Source of the DNA: JABDFW01 sp035550215
GTDB lineage: Bacteria > Bacteroidota > Bacteroidia > Chitinophagales > Chitinophagaceae
Reading direction: 5' to 3'
Length of the DNA stretch: 64,000 bases
Assembly: GCA_035550215.1 (NCBI GenBank)
Contig: DASZPM010000016.1
Span: forward strand, 1 to 64,000
Shown here: piece after piece, positions 17,176 to 24,463 of the stretch
Numbering within the stretch: position 1 is the stretch's first letter
Layout: each line of letters opens with the position of its first letter
Position numbers and translations under genes: made by a program
The notes under the pieces: generated by a model
Told to the model about the DNA's origin: nothing
The model's input: only the letters and a program-made list of their open reading frames with translations
The model's database searches: none

Positions 17176-17677
17176 AAGTTTCCATTTTTTTAGATTTAAT
17201 AACCAGGTTTTTTTTAATGCGGTTGATTTTGACACTGACGTTTGATTCAGTAATGCCCAGGATACCGGCTATTCCTTATAACCCAGGCCATCCAGCAGTA
17301 ATAAAATAACAGAGCGGTCTATCTCATTTAATTGAACCAGGTTTTCATATAACCAGGCCAGTTGTTCATTCAGCGGTTTACCATTTTCAAGCAAAACATT
17401 ATCAACGTTTTCAAGACTTTCATTTACAACGCGGTGTTTATTTTTCTTTTTGCGTCCATTTAATGGCTGTATTAAGAGCAATACGGTACAGCCATGTAGA
17501 TACAGAGGATTGACTTTTGAACGATGGTACTGAATGCCACACCTGCATAGTTATTTCCTGGAAAAGGTCATCCCGGTCCATAGGTGTAAAAGCAAAGGCG
17601 GTAATTACTTTGAAGAAGAGCGCCTTGTAATTGTTAAGCCATTGGCTAAAGATGTTTTCCTGCTCCTGTTTGGTCAC
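17165..17677 (-). pseudogene. ECF-type RNA polymerase sigma factor, broken by two frameshifts
   Basis: Region 2 is intact in the first frame: DRDDLFQEITMQVWHS and STWLYRIALNTAIKW. The frame then runs into a stop, and the protein continues in another frame (KNKHRVVNES to DRSVILLLLDGLGYKE), which also stops. It resumes in the first frame with IAGILGITESNVSVKINRIKKNL, a typical region 4 helix-turn-helix, and ends at 17165. The shifts are one extra A in the run opposite 17447-17451 (or the neighbouring run) and one missing A near 17272. Both are homopolymer changes that cancel, so they may be sequencing errors rather than real decay. The start is GTG 17677. Confidence 0.8.
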
Positions 17678-17877
17678 GATGTTAATTTATGTACTTGCTT
17701 ATTAGTACCACAAAAGGCTCAAATTCTTGCAAAAGATAGAAAATGGGTGGGAAGCGGATGAATATTCACTTATGCAAGGCAGCGGCCAATGCCTGCTCGG
17801 GCAAAAACTTAACATGCGGGTGAATTTTATTCCGTTATTTTTATGTTATTAAATTGTAAACAGGTAAAATAAGCCAT

Positions 17878-18138
17878 ATGGACAAAAAAGAGCTTCGCGC
17901 ACAGGTTCAGGCAAAGATTGAAGCCGCTTTGGCGGAGTTTGCCAAAGGCGTAAGCGAAAAAAAATTCAAAAAGTATATTAAAAAAGCCGCGAAAATTGTA
18001 GCCGACGGCTTATCGGTGCCTTCTGCAAAAAAAGCAGCTACGCCTAAAAAGGCCAAAGCCGCGCCAAAAAAAGCAGCACCTAAAAAGGCGGCGGCAAAAA
18101 CGGCTAAAAAAACAACTGGCCAGGCTAAAACTAAATAA
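17878..18138 (+). CDS. Histone H1-like DNA-binding protein
   Basis: An 86-residue highly basic protein. The first about 45 residues form a charged helical region (MDKKELRAQVQAKIEAAL), and the rest is a run of AAPKKA/KKAAAK-type repeats like the C-terminal tail of eukaryotic histone H1 and chlamydial Hc1. Such proteins are common in Bacteroidota and are thought to compact or shield DNA. The gene stands alone, with 200 bases of leader and a strong terminator 45 bases after its stop. Confidence 0.82.
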   Translation: MDKKELRAQVQAKIEAALAEFAKGVSEKKFKKYIKKAAKIVADGLSVPSAKKAATPKKAKAAPKKAAPKKAAAKTAKKTTGQAKTK

Positions 18139-18182
18139 CCACCCCGGCATACCTTGTAAATGGATTTATTCTCCTAATTATA

Positions 18183-18215
18183 AAACAGGCCCTGCATATA
18201 CTGCAAGGCCTGTTT
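18183..18215 (+). terminator. Bidirectional terminator between convergent genes
   Basis: A 14-base arm on each side (18183-18196 and 18202-18215, one mismatch) closes a 5-base loop. The arms end in AAA and TTT, with TTTTA on the minus strand, so it can serve both the histone-like gene and the VOC gene that face each other here. Confidence 0.65.
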
Positions 18216-18235
18216 ATGAGCAATTTTGACAAATG

Positions 18236-18616
18236 CTATTTGTTTGAGTGCAAAGCAACAGTGTTACCTTCAGTGTCTGCAAAAAAAGCCATATAGCCGA
18301 TTTCGTCAGTAATTTTTGTTTTAGGCATCAGTACTTTTCCTCCTGCTGATTCAATTTTTGCAAGTACATTTTGCAGGTCGGGGTTGCCGTTAAGGTAAAT
18401 TTTAGCCCCGTCTGCAGAGGGTTTATGCATTGGGCCTTCAACAAGGCCGCCTGAAACCTTGCCGGTCATCTCTGCCGGGAAAAAAGACATTTTCATCCCC
18501 ATCATTTCCTGTTCAGGCATTGTGATACCAAATATTGTTTCGTAAAATTTCTTAGCGCGGCCAATATCTGTTACAGATATTTCAAACCAGTTAAGCGCAT
18601 TTTCCTGTGGTGTCAT
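18236..18616 (-). CDS. VOC family protein (glyoxalase/dioxygenase fold)
   Basis: A 126-residue single-module vicinal-oxygen-chelate protein: NWFEISVTDIGRAKKFYETI at the first strand and helix, MSFFPAEMTGKVSGGL, and GYMAFFADTEGNTVALHS at the end. The family covers glyoxalases, dioxygenases and drug-binding proteins, so the reaction cannot be named. The final Glu position of the metal site is replaced in this copy by TVALH, as in many small uncharacterised members. Confidence 0.85.
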   Translation of the reverse strand: MTPQENALNWFEISVTDIGRAKKFYETIFGITMPEQEMMGMKMSFFPAEMTGKVSGGLVEGPMHKPSADGAKIYLNGNPDLQNVLAKIESAGGKVLMPKTKITDEIGYMAFFADTEGNTVALHSNK

Positions 18617-18933
18617 TGTTTAAAATTTTTAAATTAAATAAAACGTTGACTATAATGACGAATAACATTTAAAGAAGAGGACAGGGTATAAAAGAATATT
18701 TTAGCAACTCTCATGTATTCGGGTTGAGTGAAAAAAATGCCTTTGATGATGTAGCCGCCGCCGCAAAATCAATCATACGGGTCTTTCGCGCAATCATAGC
18801 TTGTTATCACTCGTGCACAACCCGGGGCATGCAAAAGTTTCATACCTTAACAGTGTTGCTAGTCTCCAAAAACCTTTCTGTAAACATTAAAATAAGCGCC
18901 TCCAAAAGAATTTTCTTTTAAACCGGTTGACAA
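18617..18933. other. Intergenic region between divergent genes
   Basis: A 317-base AT-rich stretch that must hold the promoters of the VOC gene and the secreted repeat protein. I find no perfect -7 box and no convincing open frame; a 65-codon TTG-started frame at 18724-18921 lacks protein character. Confidence 0.4.
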
Positions 18934-20514
18934 ATGAAAAATATTTTTTTAATCCTGTTGGCATTTTCAACTATTCAAATAGTTGCTCAAACTAACCCCA
19001 TAACAAGTATAAACATATCATTGCCTGCTTCCCCTGATGCTAATACTGCCAACTGGGGTACCGGCACATCGTTAATTACCATCAGCGCAGTTTCACGCTC
19101 CGCGGGAGGCCGTGTAGATCCTTCGGTAGAGGAGAGCAAAATATTGGTGGTAATAAAAAAGGACGGCGCTAAAGTATGCGGCGCTTATACCAGTTATACC
19201 GCACCTGCCGCAAATTTCGGCACTCCCAGTAAAGTATGGAGTGGTGTTAACGCCGCCGCGTTATTGGGAAAGGATTGCACGTTGCCGCCAGGTGACTATG
19301 AACTAAGCGTACAGTTTTTTGCCAGCAGCGCCGCCGCCCCTGTAGCTTTAAGTGAGGAACACACAAAAGTGTTTACAATACACGCGAACGACCAGCAAAA
19401 TTACCAGGCACCGCAAGGAGTTGCTCCGCCCACAGGCATGGAGTTAAGTGATGCTGATGCGAAGAAACCAATTATATTCAGGTGGACACCTGTAATACCT
19501 AAACCGCAGGAGCCAGTAACATACCGGTTGCGTATATGGCAAGTTACACAGGGGCAAAACGCCGGGCAGGCCATTAAATCCAATCAGCCTATCATTATAA
19601 AAGATATTGATAATTTAACGCAGGCTATAATAACCGATAACAGTGATTGCGCGCCGCCTTATTTATGCGATTTTGTATGGACTGTACAAGCACTTAACCG
19701 TGACGGAAAACCGATTGGGGACAATAACGGAACAAGCCAGCCATACAGCTATAAAAAGGGTGGCAATGTTATACTGTATGATACACTAAATGCCATTGTA
19801 CTTGTATCACCTGAAAACGGCAGCAGTGTGGCGGAAGGAAAACCGCTGACATTTTCGTGGCAGCTTTCCAGGAATACAACCTTGCGCCCGGCCTTTTACA
19901 AGTTGCGGATAGTAGAAACAAATGGCAAGCAGCCGCCCGTTGAAGCATTAAGAACAAATAAGCCTTTTTTTGAGAAAGATAGCATCAGTGCCCTTTCAGT
20001 TCAATACCCATCATCCGCTCCCAAATTCAGTGAAAATAAAACCTATGTGTGGAGTGTGCAGGCATTTGATAAAGAGGGAAAACCCGTCGGAGGTAAGAAC
20101 GGGACAAGCCAACCATCCAGCTATAAAAAGGGTGGTAATGTTATACTGTATGATACACTAAATGCCATTGTACTTGTATCACCTGAAAATGGAAGCAGTG
20201 TGGCGGAAGGAAAACCCCTGACATTTTCATGGCAGCTTTCCAGGAATACAACCATGCGCCCAGCTTTTTACAAGTTGCGGATAGTAGAAACAAATGGTAA
20301 ACAGCCACCTGTTGAAGCATTGAGAACTAATAAGCCTTTTTTCGAGAAAGATAGCATCAGTGCCCTTTCAGTTCAATACCCATCATCCGCTCCCAAATTC
20401 AGTGAAAATAAAACCTATGTGTGGAGTGTGCAGGCATTTAACCGTGAAGGCAGGCTAATTGGCGATAAGAACGGAAAGCTGAATGTAAACCATTTTATAA
20501 TTTCCCGCCGTTAG
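18934..20514 (+). CDS. Secreted protein with repeated Ig/fibronectin-like modules
   Basis: A 526-residue protein with a signal peptide (MKNIFLILLAFSTIQIVAQ). The N-terminal part (20-150) is a beta-rich domain; then come three modules of about 124 residues with a recurring core: LVSPENGSSVAEGKPLTFSW, YKLRIVETNGKQPPVEAL, and YVWSVQAF. The first module is diverged, the second and third are almost identical. No T9SS sorting domain is visible: the protein ends abruptly at NHFIISRR within the third module, so the C-terminus may have been lost in the duplication. I do not recognise a specific family; surface or periplasmic adhesion is only a guess. Confidence 0.75.
   Translation: MKNIFLILLAFSTIQIVAQTNPITSINISLPASPDANTANWGTGTSLITISAVSRSAGGRVDPSVEESKILVVIKKDGAKVCGAYTSYTAPAANFGTPSKVWSGVNAAALLGKDCTLPPGDYELSVQFFASSAAAPVALSEEHTKVFTIHANDQQNYQAPQGVAPPTGMELSDADAKKPIIFRWTPVIPKPQEPVTYRLRIWQVTQGQNAGQAIKSNQPIIIKDIDNLTQAIITDNSDCAPPYLCDFVWTVQALNRDGKPIGDNNGTSQPYSYKKGGNVILYDTLNAIVLVSPENGSSVAEGKPLTFSWQLSRNTTLRPAFYKLRIVETNGKQPPVEALRTNKPFFEKDSISALSVQYPSSAPKFSENKTYVWSVQAFDKEGKPVGGKNGTSQPSSYKKGGNVILYDTLNAIVLVSPENGSSVAEGKPLTFSWQLSRNTTMRPAFYKLRIVETNGKQPPVEALRTNKPFFEKDSISALSVQYPSSAPKFSENKTYVWSVQAFNREGRLIGDKNGKLNVNHFIISRR
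19751..20475 (+). repeat. Tandem 372-bp coding repeat, two copies
   Basis: Copy 1 starts at 19751 and copy 2 at 20123, a period of 372 bp (124 codons). I count 15 base differences over the first about 225 bases of alignment, 14 synonymous and one changing Leu to Met, then about 95 identical bases ending at 20439. The last part of copy 2 diverges. Confidence 0.9.
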
Positions 20515-20696
20515 CTGAATGTGTAAACTGCTGCCGGAATAGTTGGAAGGCACAGAACTGCGACGGAATATGATTTCAATATACCTCTTAATCATCCTTA
20601 AAAAAAGCAGGAAACTGCTGTTCATGTAAAAAAAATATTTTTTTGCAGGAATTGACTAACTTTAGTTTTTAAGGGTTTAGGGTTGAAAAATAATCG

Positions 20697-20727
20697 GCTT
20701 CTGTTTCTACAGAAGCTTTTCTTTTTT
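20697..20727 (+). terminator. Rho-independent terminator
   Basis: An 8-bp stem GCTTCTGT/ACAGAAGC with a TTCT loop is followed by TTTTCTTTTTT. It lies 180 bases after the stop of the secreted repeat protein. The rest of the 338-base gap up to 20852 is A/T-rich, without a credible gene. Confidence 0.7.
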
Positions 20728-20852
20728 GCAACCCTTTTGATGGTCCATATCTTTGTTGCGGGCACATTACCCGAATGCAATTTGTGTATGACGCTTTTGC
20801 TAACCGATTGCTGCTTAGCCACATGATTTTTGTTGACTGTTAATGACTAAAC

Positions 20853-23477
20853 ATGAAAAAATTCTGCTTTGTTTTATTGGTGGCCTTACTGTGTAGTAAA
20901 TTATTTGCGCAAAATACCTATGAACTAAACAGCGGTTGGTTGTGTAAAAAAGCCAGTGAAGTTAAGGATGACGGTATTAAATTGTCAAACCCCTCATACA
21001 CAATCGGGGAGTGGATGCAGGCAACAGTACCGGGAACGGTACTTACCACTCTTCTCAACAATAAACTTGTGCCTGACCCTTTTTACGGGATGAATAATGA
21101 AAAGATACCGGATATTTATAACACAGGGCGAGAGTATTATACTTATTGGTTCGTAAAAGATTTTAAAGAACATAAACCAGGGGGCGATGGCCTTGTTTGG
21201 CTTACCTTTCGCGGGATAAATTATAGCTGCGATTTTTTTCTGAACGGTCACAAGCTGAATACGCAACCTTGCATTGGTATGTTCCTCCGCCAGGAATTTG
21301 ATATCACTCCATACCTTGCAAACGACGGTAACAACAGGCTTGCAGTAATTGTGTACCCGCCAGACCCTGTTGGTAACCCCAACGGCGGGCAGGGTGGTGA
21401 CGGGGAAATTGCGCACAGCATTACTCAACAATATGTTGCGGGTTGGGATTGGATACAGCCTGTAAGAGACCGCAATACGGGGATTTGGGATAAGGTCATT
21501 ATAAAAAAAACAAATTCCATCATTATAAAAAACCCGCATATTATAACGTTGGTAGCCGGTGCCCGGCTTCCCGCTGAAAGTGTGCAGGTGCCTGCTGTTA
21601 TAAAAGTTACTGCTGAAATAAAAAATGCATTAAATAAGCCGGTAAAGGGCGTACTAAAATATGAGTTGGCGGGAACTGTGATAAAACAAAATGTAGTTCT
21701 TCAACCGGGCGATTTTACCGTAGTTCAGATGCCTGACGATACGCTTAAAAACCCTAAACTTTGGTGGCCAAATGGTTATGGCCCTCAAAACATGTATTCC
21801 ATTAAACTGCAATTTGTAAGCAGCACAAATGTTTTGTGTGATGAACTGCCGGTTAAGTTTGGTGTAAGGCAATTACAAACAAAATGGAATGAGCGTACCG
21901 GCAGCATGCAGTTAATGGTAAACGGGCAAAAGATATTTGTTAAAGGCGGCAACTGGATTATATCTGATGAAATGCTGCGCTTTTCAAACGAACGGTATGA
22001 CGCCGAGGTTAGGTTTCATCGCGACATGAACCTGAACATGATACGTGTATGGGGAGGAGCGATAACAGAACGGCCTGAATTTTACGACGCCTGCGATAAA
22101 TATGGCATTTTAGTTTTCCAGGATTTTTGGAACAGCGGGGATTGTAATGGCCGCTGGCAGGACCCTATGAAAAAAGAAAATCAATGGGTAAGGAGACAAT
22201 ATCCTGATGACCACCAGTTGTTTTTGGCCAGCGCAGCAGACCAGGTAAAATTAATACGTAATCATCCATCACTTGCTTTTTGGTGCGGTGGTAATGAAAT
22301 TCCGCCAACCGATGATATTTTGTTTCCATTGAAAGATTCAATTATTGCAACGCTTGACGGAACACGGTATTTTTTCGACTATTCCAATTCAGACAGCATG
22401 TCGTTCAATACGCTTGGAGGCAATGGCGACGGCCCTTACGGCATACAGGATATAAAAACATTCTTCGCAAAACGCACTTTTCCATTTAACTCAGAGGTGG
22501 GTTCGGTAGGGGTAGGAGATTATGCTTCGCTCGAACGGTTTTTGCCCCGGCAAGACCTTGAAGCTTTTCCATCAAATGACAACCCCGACAGTGTTTGGCG
22601 TTATCACAAATACATTGGCTACCGGGATTTTATTGACGCATACGGTAAACCATCAAACACTAAAGATTTTGCCAATAAAGCCCAGTTGGTAAACTACGAC
22701 CAGTACCGCGGCCTGGTGGAAGGCTTTACTACAAATATGTGGAATTGGTACACCGGCTTTATTATATGGAAAACACAAAACCCATGGACAGCGTTACGAG
22801 GGCAGATGTATGATTATTACCTTGACCCCAATGCCTGTCTTTACGGTTTGCACGAAGGCAGCGAGCCATTGCATATAATGTTTAATGCTGCTGACAGTAT
22901 GGTTATGATTGCCAATAACACGTTTACTACACAGCGAAACCTGATGATGCGTGTAAAGATGTATGATATGCAGGGGAAATCAAGGTTGATAACCGATGTG
23001 TTTAACGAGATTGGGCCAACCACCGTGAAAAATTATATACCTATTGCCAATGTATTAGCAAAAATGGGCGGCAACGATGGATTGTTCTTATCGCTCCGGT
23101 TATTAAATGAAAAGCAGGAAATCATTAGTGATAACTTATACTGGTTGCCCGACAGCACGGGCGTTTATTCAGGATTGCAACATATAGCTATTGCAAGAGT
23201 TTCGGTTAAGGCTGTAAAAACAGGCCCGGGAAAAGCTGCTGTAACCATTAATGCGCCTGCCGGCGGGCCTGTAGCATTTTTTAGCAGGATTTCAGTTGTA
23301 GACCCTGACAATCATAAAAGAATATTGCCTGTATTTTACAGTGATAACTATATTTCAGTTTTGCCGGGGGAAAGCAAAACAATAACAGTGGATTTTTCAC
23401 AGGCACATAGTTCAGCCCAGCCGCTTATTTCAATTGAAGGATGGAATGTACAAGAGCAATTTATTGAGATAGAATGA
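20853..23477 (+). CDS. Glycoside hydrolase family 2, beta-mannosidase / exo-beta-glucosaminidase type
   Basis: An 874-residue secreted enzyme with signal peptide (MKKFCFVLLVALLCSKLFAQ). The order is a sugar-binding domain (NSGWLCKKASE to WLTFRGINYSCDFFLNGH), an Ig-like domain, and a TIM barrel (VKGGNWIISDEML, IRVWGGAITERPEFYDACD). The acid/base is Glu482 in WCGGNE and the probable nucleophile Glu548 in FNSEVGS. This arrangement matches GH2 mannosidases and exo-beta-D-glucosaminidases that remove terminal sugars from chitosan or N-glycans; the exact sugar is uncertain. The gene stands alone, and no SusC/SusD pair is nearby. Confidence 0.85.
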   Translation: MKKFCFVLLVALLCSKLFAQNTYELNSGWLCKKASEVKDDGIKLSNPSYTIGEWMQATVPGTVLTTLLNNKLVPDPFYGMNNEKIPDIYNTGREYYTYWFVKDFKEHKPGGDGLVWLTFRGINYSCDFFLNGHKLNTQPCIGMFLRQEFDITPYLANDGNNRLAVIVYPPDPVGNPNGGQGGDGEIAHSITQQYVAGWDWIQPVRDRNTGIWDKVIIKKTNSIIIKNPHIITLVAGARLPAESVQVPAVIKVTAEIKNALNKPVKGVLKYELAGTVIKQNVVLQPGDFTVVQMPDDTLKNPKLWWPNGYGPQNMYSIKLQFVSSTNVLCDELPVKFGVRQLQTKWNERTGSMQLMVNGQKIFVKGGNWIISDEMLRFSNERYDAEVRFHRDMNLNMIRVWGGAITERPEFYDACDKYGILVFQDFWNSGDCNGRWQDPMKKENQWVRRQYPDDHQLFLASAADQVKLIRNHPSLAFWCGGNEIPPTDDILFPLKDSIIATLDGTRYFFDYSNSDSMSFNTLGGNGDGPYGIQDIKTFFAKRTFPFNSEVGSVGVGDYASLERFLPRQDLEAFPSNDNPDSVWRYHKYIGYRDFIDAYGKPSNTKDFANKAQLVNYDQYRGLVEGFTTNMWNWYTGFIIWKTQNPWTALRGQMYDYYLDPNACLYGLHEGSEPLHIMFNAADSMVMIANNTFTTQRNLMMRVKMYDMQGKSRLITDVFNEIGPTTVKNYIPIANVLAKMGGNDGLFLSLRLLNEKQEIISDNLYWLPDSTGVYSGLQHIAIARVSVKAVKTGPGKAAVTINAPAGGPVAFFSRISVVDPDNHKRILPVFYSDNYISVLPGESKTITVDFSQAHSSAQPLISIEGWNVQEQFIEIE

Positions 23478-23669
23478 AATGTGAGGTGGTAACAAAAACC
23501 TGTGCTATGGGTGAAGTTGCTTAGCGGGCAACGCCGCTGCGGCTGCAAGCATGCGTTTGAATATGATGCTGTTTTTACTACAAGAAAAAGCCGGCCTGCG
23601 TCAACTCCTGCTGAGCTTTAAATTTATTAGGATTTATACCGGCTAATTTGTGTTTGTATGTCAAATAAT

Positions 23670-23694
23670 AAACCCGTTGAATATCAACGGGTTT
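23670..23694 (-). terminator. Terminator hairpin downstream of tRNA-Leu
   Basis: A perfect 11-bp inverted repeat, AAACCCGTTGA with TCAACGGGTTT, and a 3-base loop. It lies 10 bases beyond the CCA end of the tRNA. The trailing T-run is weak on this strand. Confidence 0.6.
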
Positions 23695-23704
23695 ATATGC
23701 TTTT

Positions 23705-23791
23705 TGGTGCCCAGGACTGGATTCGAACCAGCACATCCTTGCGAACGCTGCGACCTGAACACAGTGCGTCTACCAATTTCGCCACCTGGGC
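23705..23791 (-). tRNA. tRNA-Leu (anticodon CAG)
   Basis: Acceptor arms GCCCAGG and CCTGGGC pair over 7 bp, the D-loop GGCGAAATTGGTAGAC and T-loop GGTTCGAATCC are standard, and there is a long class II variable arm. The anticodon stem CTGTG/CGCAG encloses TTCAGGT, giving CAG, which reads CUG. The 3' CCA is encoded at 23707-23705. Confidence 0.95.
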
Positions 23792-23892
23792 ATTCCCTTT
23801 TTGGGGAGTGCAAATATAGGGCATCTGTATAACCTGCGCAAACAGTTTTAAAAACTCCTGCAAATAAAATTGCGTCAAATTACAGGCAGCAG

Positions 23893-24126
23893 TTACGCCA
23901 AGATAGCTGGCAGATATTTTTCCTTCTTCCATTCTCTGTAGCAATAAATATCCTTAAACTGTTTTGCAGTCTTCCCGCCATACCATTTGTTGTATATACC
24001 TGTAAAGTGGCACAGTTTCCCCCAAGCTGTAACTGCCGGCGCATTTATGTAATAAAGTGGTTTCCGGCAATTGCTGCCTGGACCGCAAAGTTTGACTATA
24101 CTTTCTGCTAATTGATTGATTTTCAT
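23893..24126 (-). CDS. Hypothetical small protein between two tRNA genes
   Basis: A 77-codon frame starting at ATG 24126, with a protein rich in Cys, Tyr, Trp and Lys: KLCGPGSNCRKPLYY in the first half and YNKWYGGKTAKQFKDIYCY in the second. I do not recognise it. The composition is more protein-like than that of the shadow frames nearby, and there is no competing gene in the 428-base gap between the tRNAs. No promoter or terminator of its own is evident, so it remains a weak call. Confidence 0.35.
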   Translation of the reverse strand: MKINQLAESIVKLCGPGSNCRKPLYYINAPAVTAWGKLCHFTGIYNKWYGGKTAKQFKDIYCYREWKKEKYLPAILA

Positions 24127-24219
24127 ACTTAAATAAAAACATTTTCTTCCAGATTTTGAAATTACTGGTAAGCTGATTACTTTTGCCGCCCCGTAACTGT
24201 AAAGATTGCGGGAATTGTT

Positions 24220-24293
24220 CGGGAAGTGGCGCAGCCCGGTAGCGCACTTGTATGGGGTGCAAGGGGTCGCAAGTTCGAATCTTGTCTTCCCGA
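24220..24293 (+). tRNA. tRNA-Pro (anticodon GGG)
   Basis: CGGGAAG pairs with CTTCCCG in the acceptor stem; D-arm GCGCAGCCCGGTAGCGC; T-arm AAGTTCGAATCTT. The anticodon stem CTTGT/GCAAG encloses ATGGGGT, so the anticodon is GGG, reading CCC and CCU. CCA is not encoded (CAA follows the discriminator A). Confidence 0.95.
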
Positions 24294-24294
24294 C

Positions 24295-24334
24295 AAAAGC
24301 ATAAGAGCTGCAGAAATGCGGCTCTTATGCTTTT
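24295..24334 (+). terminator. Strong terminator after tRNA-Pro
   Basis: An 18-bp stem (24295-24312 with 24317-24334, one G-U pair) is capped by a GAAA tetraloop and flanked by AAAA and TTTT. It starts 2 bases after the tRNA. Confidence 0.85.
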
Positions 24335-24387
24335 GGGCATTGCAACGTCGCATTCTATTCAAATCTTTTTTTCGCGGTTTGATGACT

Positions 24388-24429
24388 AAAAACCTTTTGA
24401 GAACCTTCAATCAATATTTAAAGGTTTTT
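24388..24429 (-). terminator. Possible terminator of the lactate operon
   Basis: Arms AAAAACCTTT and AAAGGTTTTT pair perfectly over 10 bp around a 22-base loop, 35 bases after the malate synthase stop. The stem is AT-rich with a long loop, so this is a weak call. Confidence 0.4.
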
Positions 24430-24463
24430 TTGCACAAATTTTTTTCACTTGTTTATTTTGCCG

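Noticed and set aside
18724..18921. 65-codon plus-strand frame before the secreted repeat protein
   Set aside because: It starts only with TTG, ends in a low-complexity basic stretch, has no recognisable features and lies in AT-rich promoter DNA.
19751..20475. Long direct repeats that could suggest a CRISPR or mobile element
   Set aside because: The period is 372 bp, in frame and within one coding sequence, with no spacers; it is a protein-domain duplication.
20622..20822. 66-codon minus-strand frame
   Set aside because: It covers the complement of a clear terminator with T-runs, which explains its Lys/Asn-rich translation.
23520..23560. GC-rich self-complementary stretch after the GH2 gene (GCCGCTGCGGC)
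   Set aside because: Too short and without a T-run for a terminator, and no known RNA family pattern is visible.
24177..24410. Minus-strand open frames across tRNA-Pro
   Set aside because: They are the antisense of a well-formed tRNA and its terminator hairpin.
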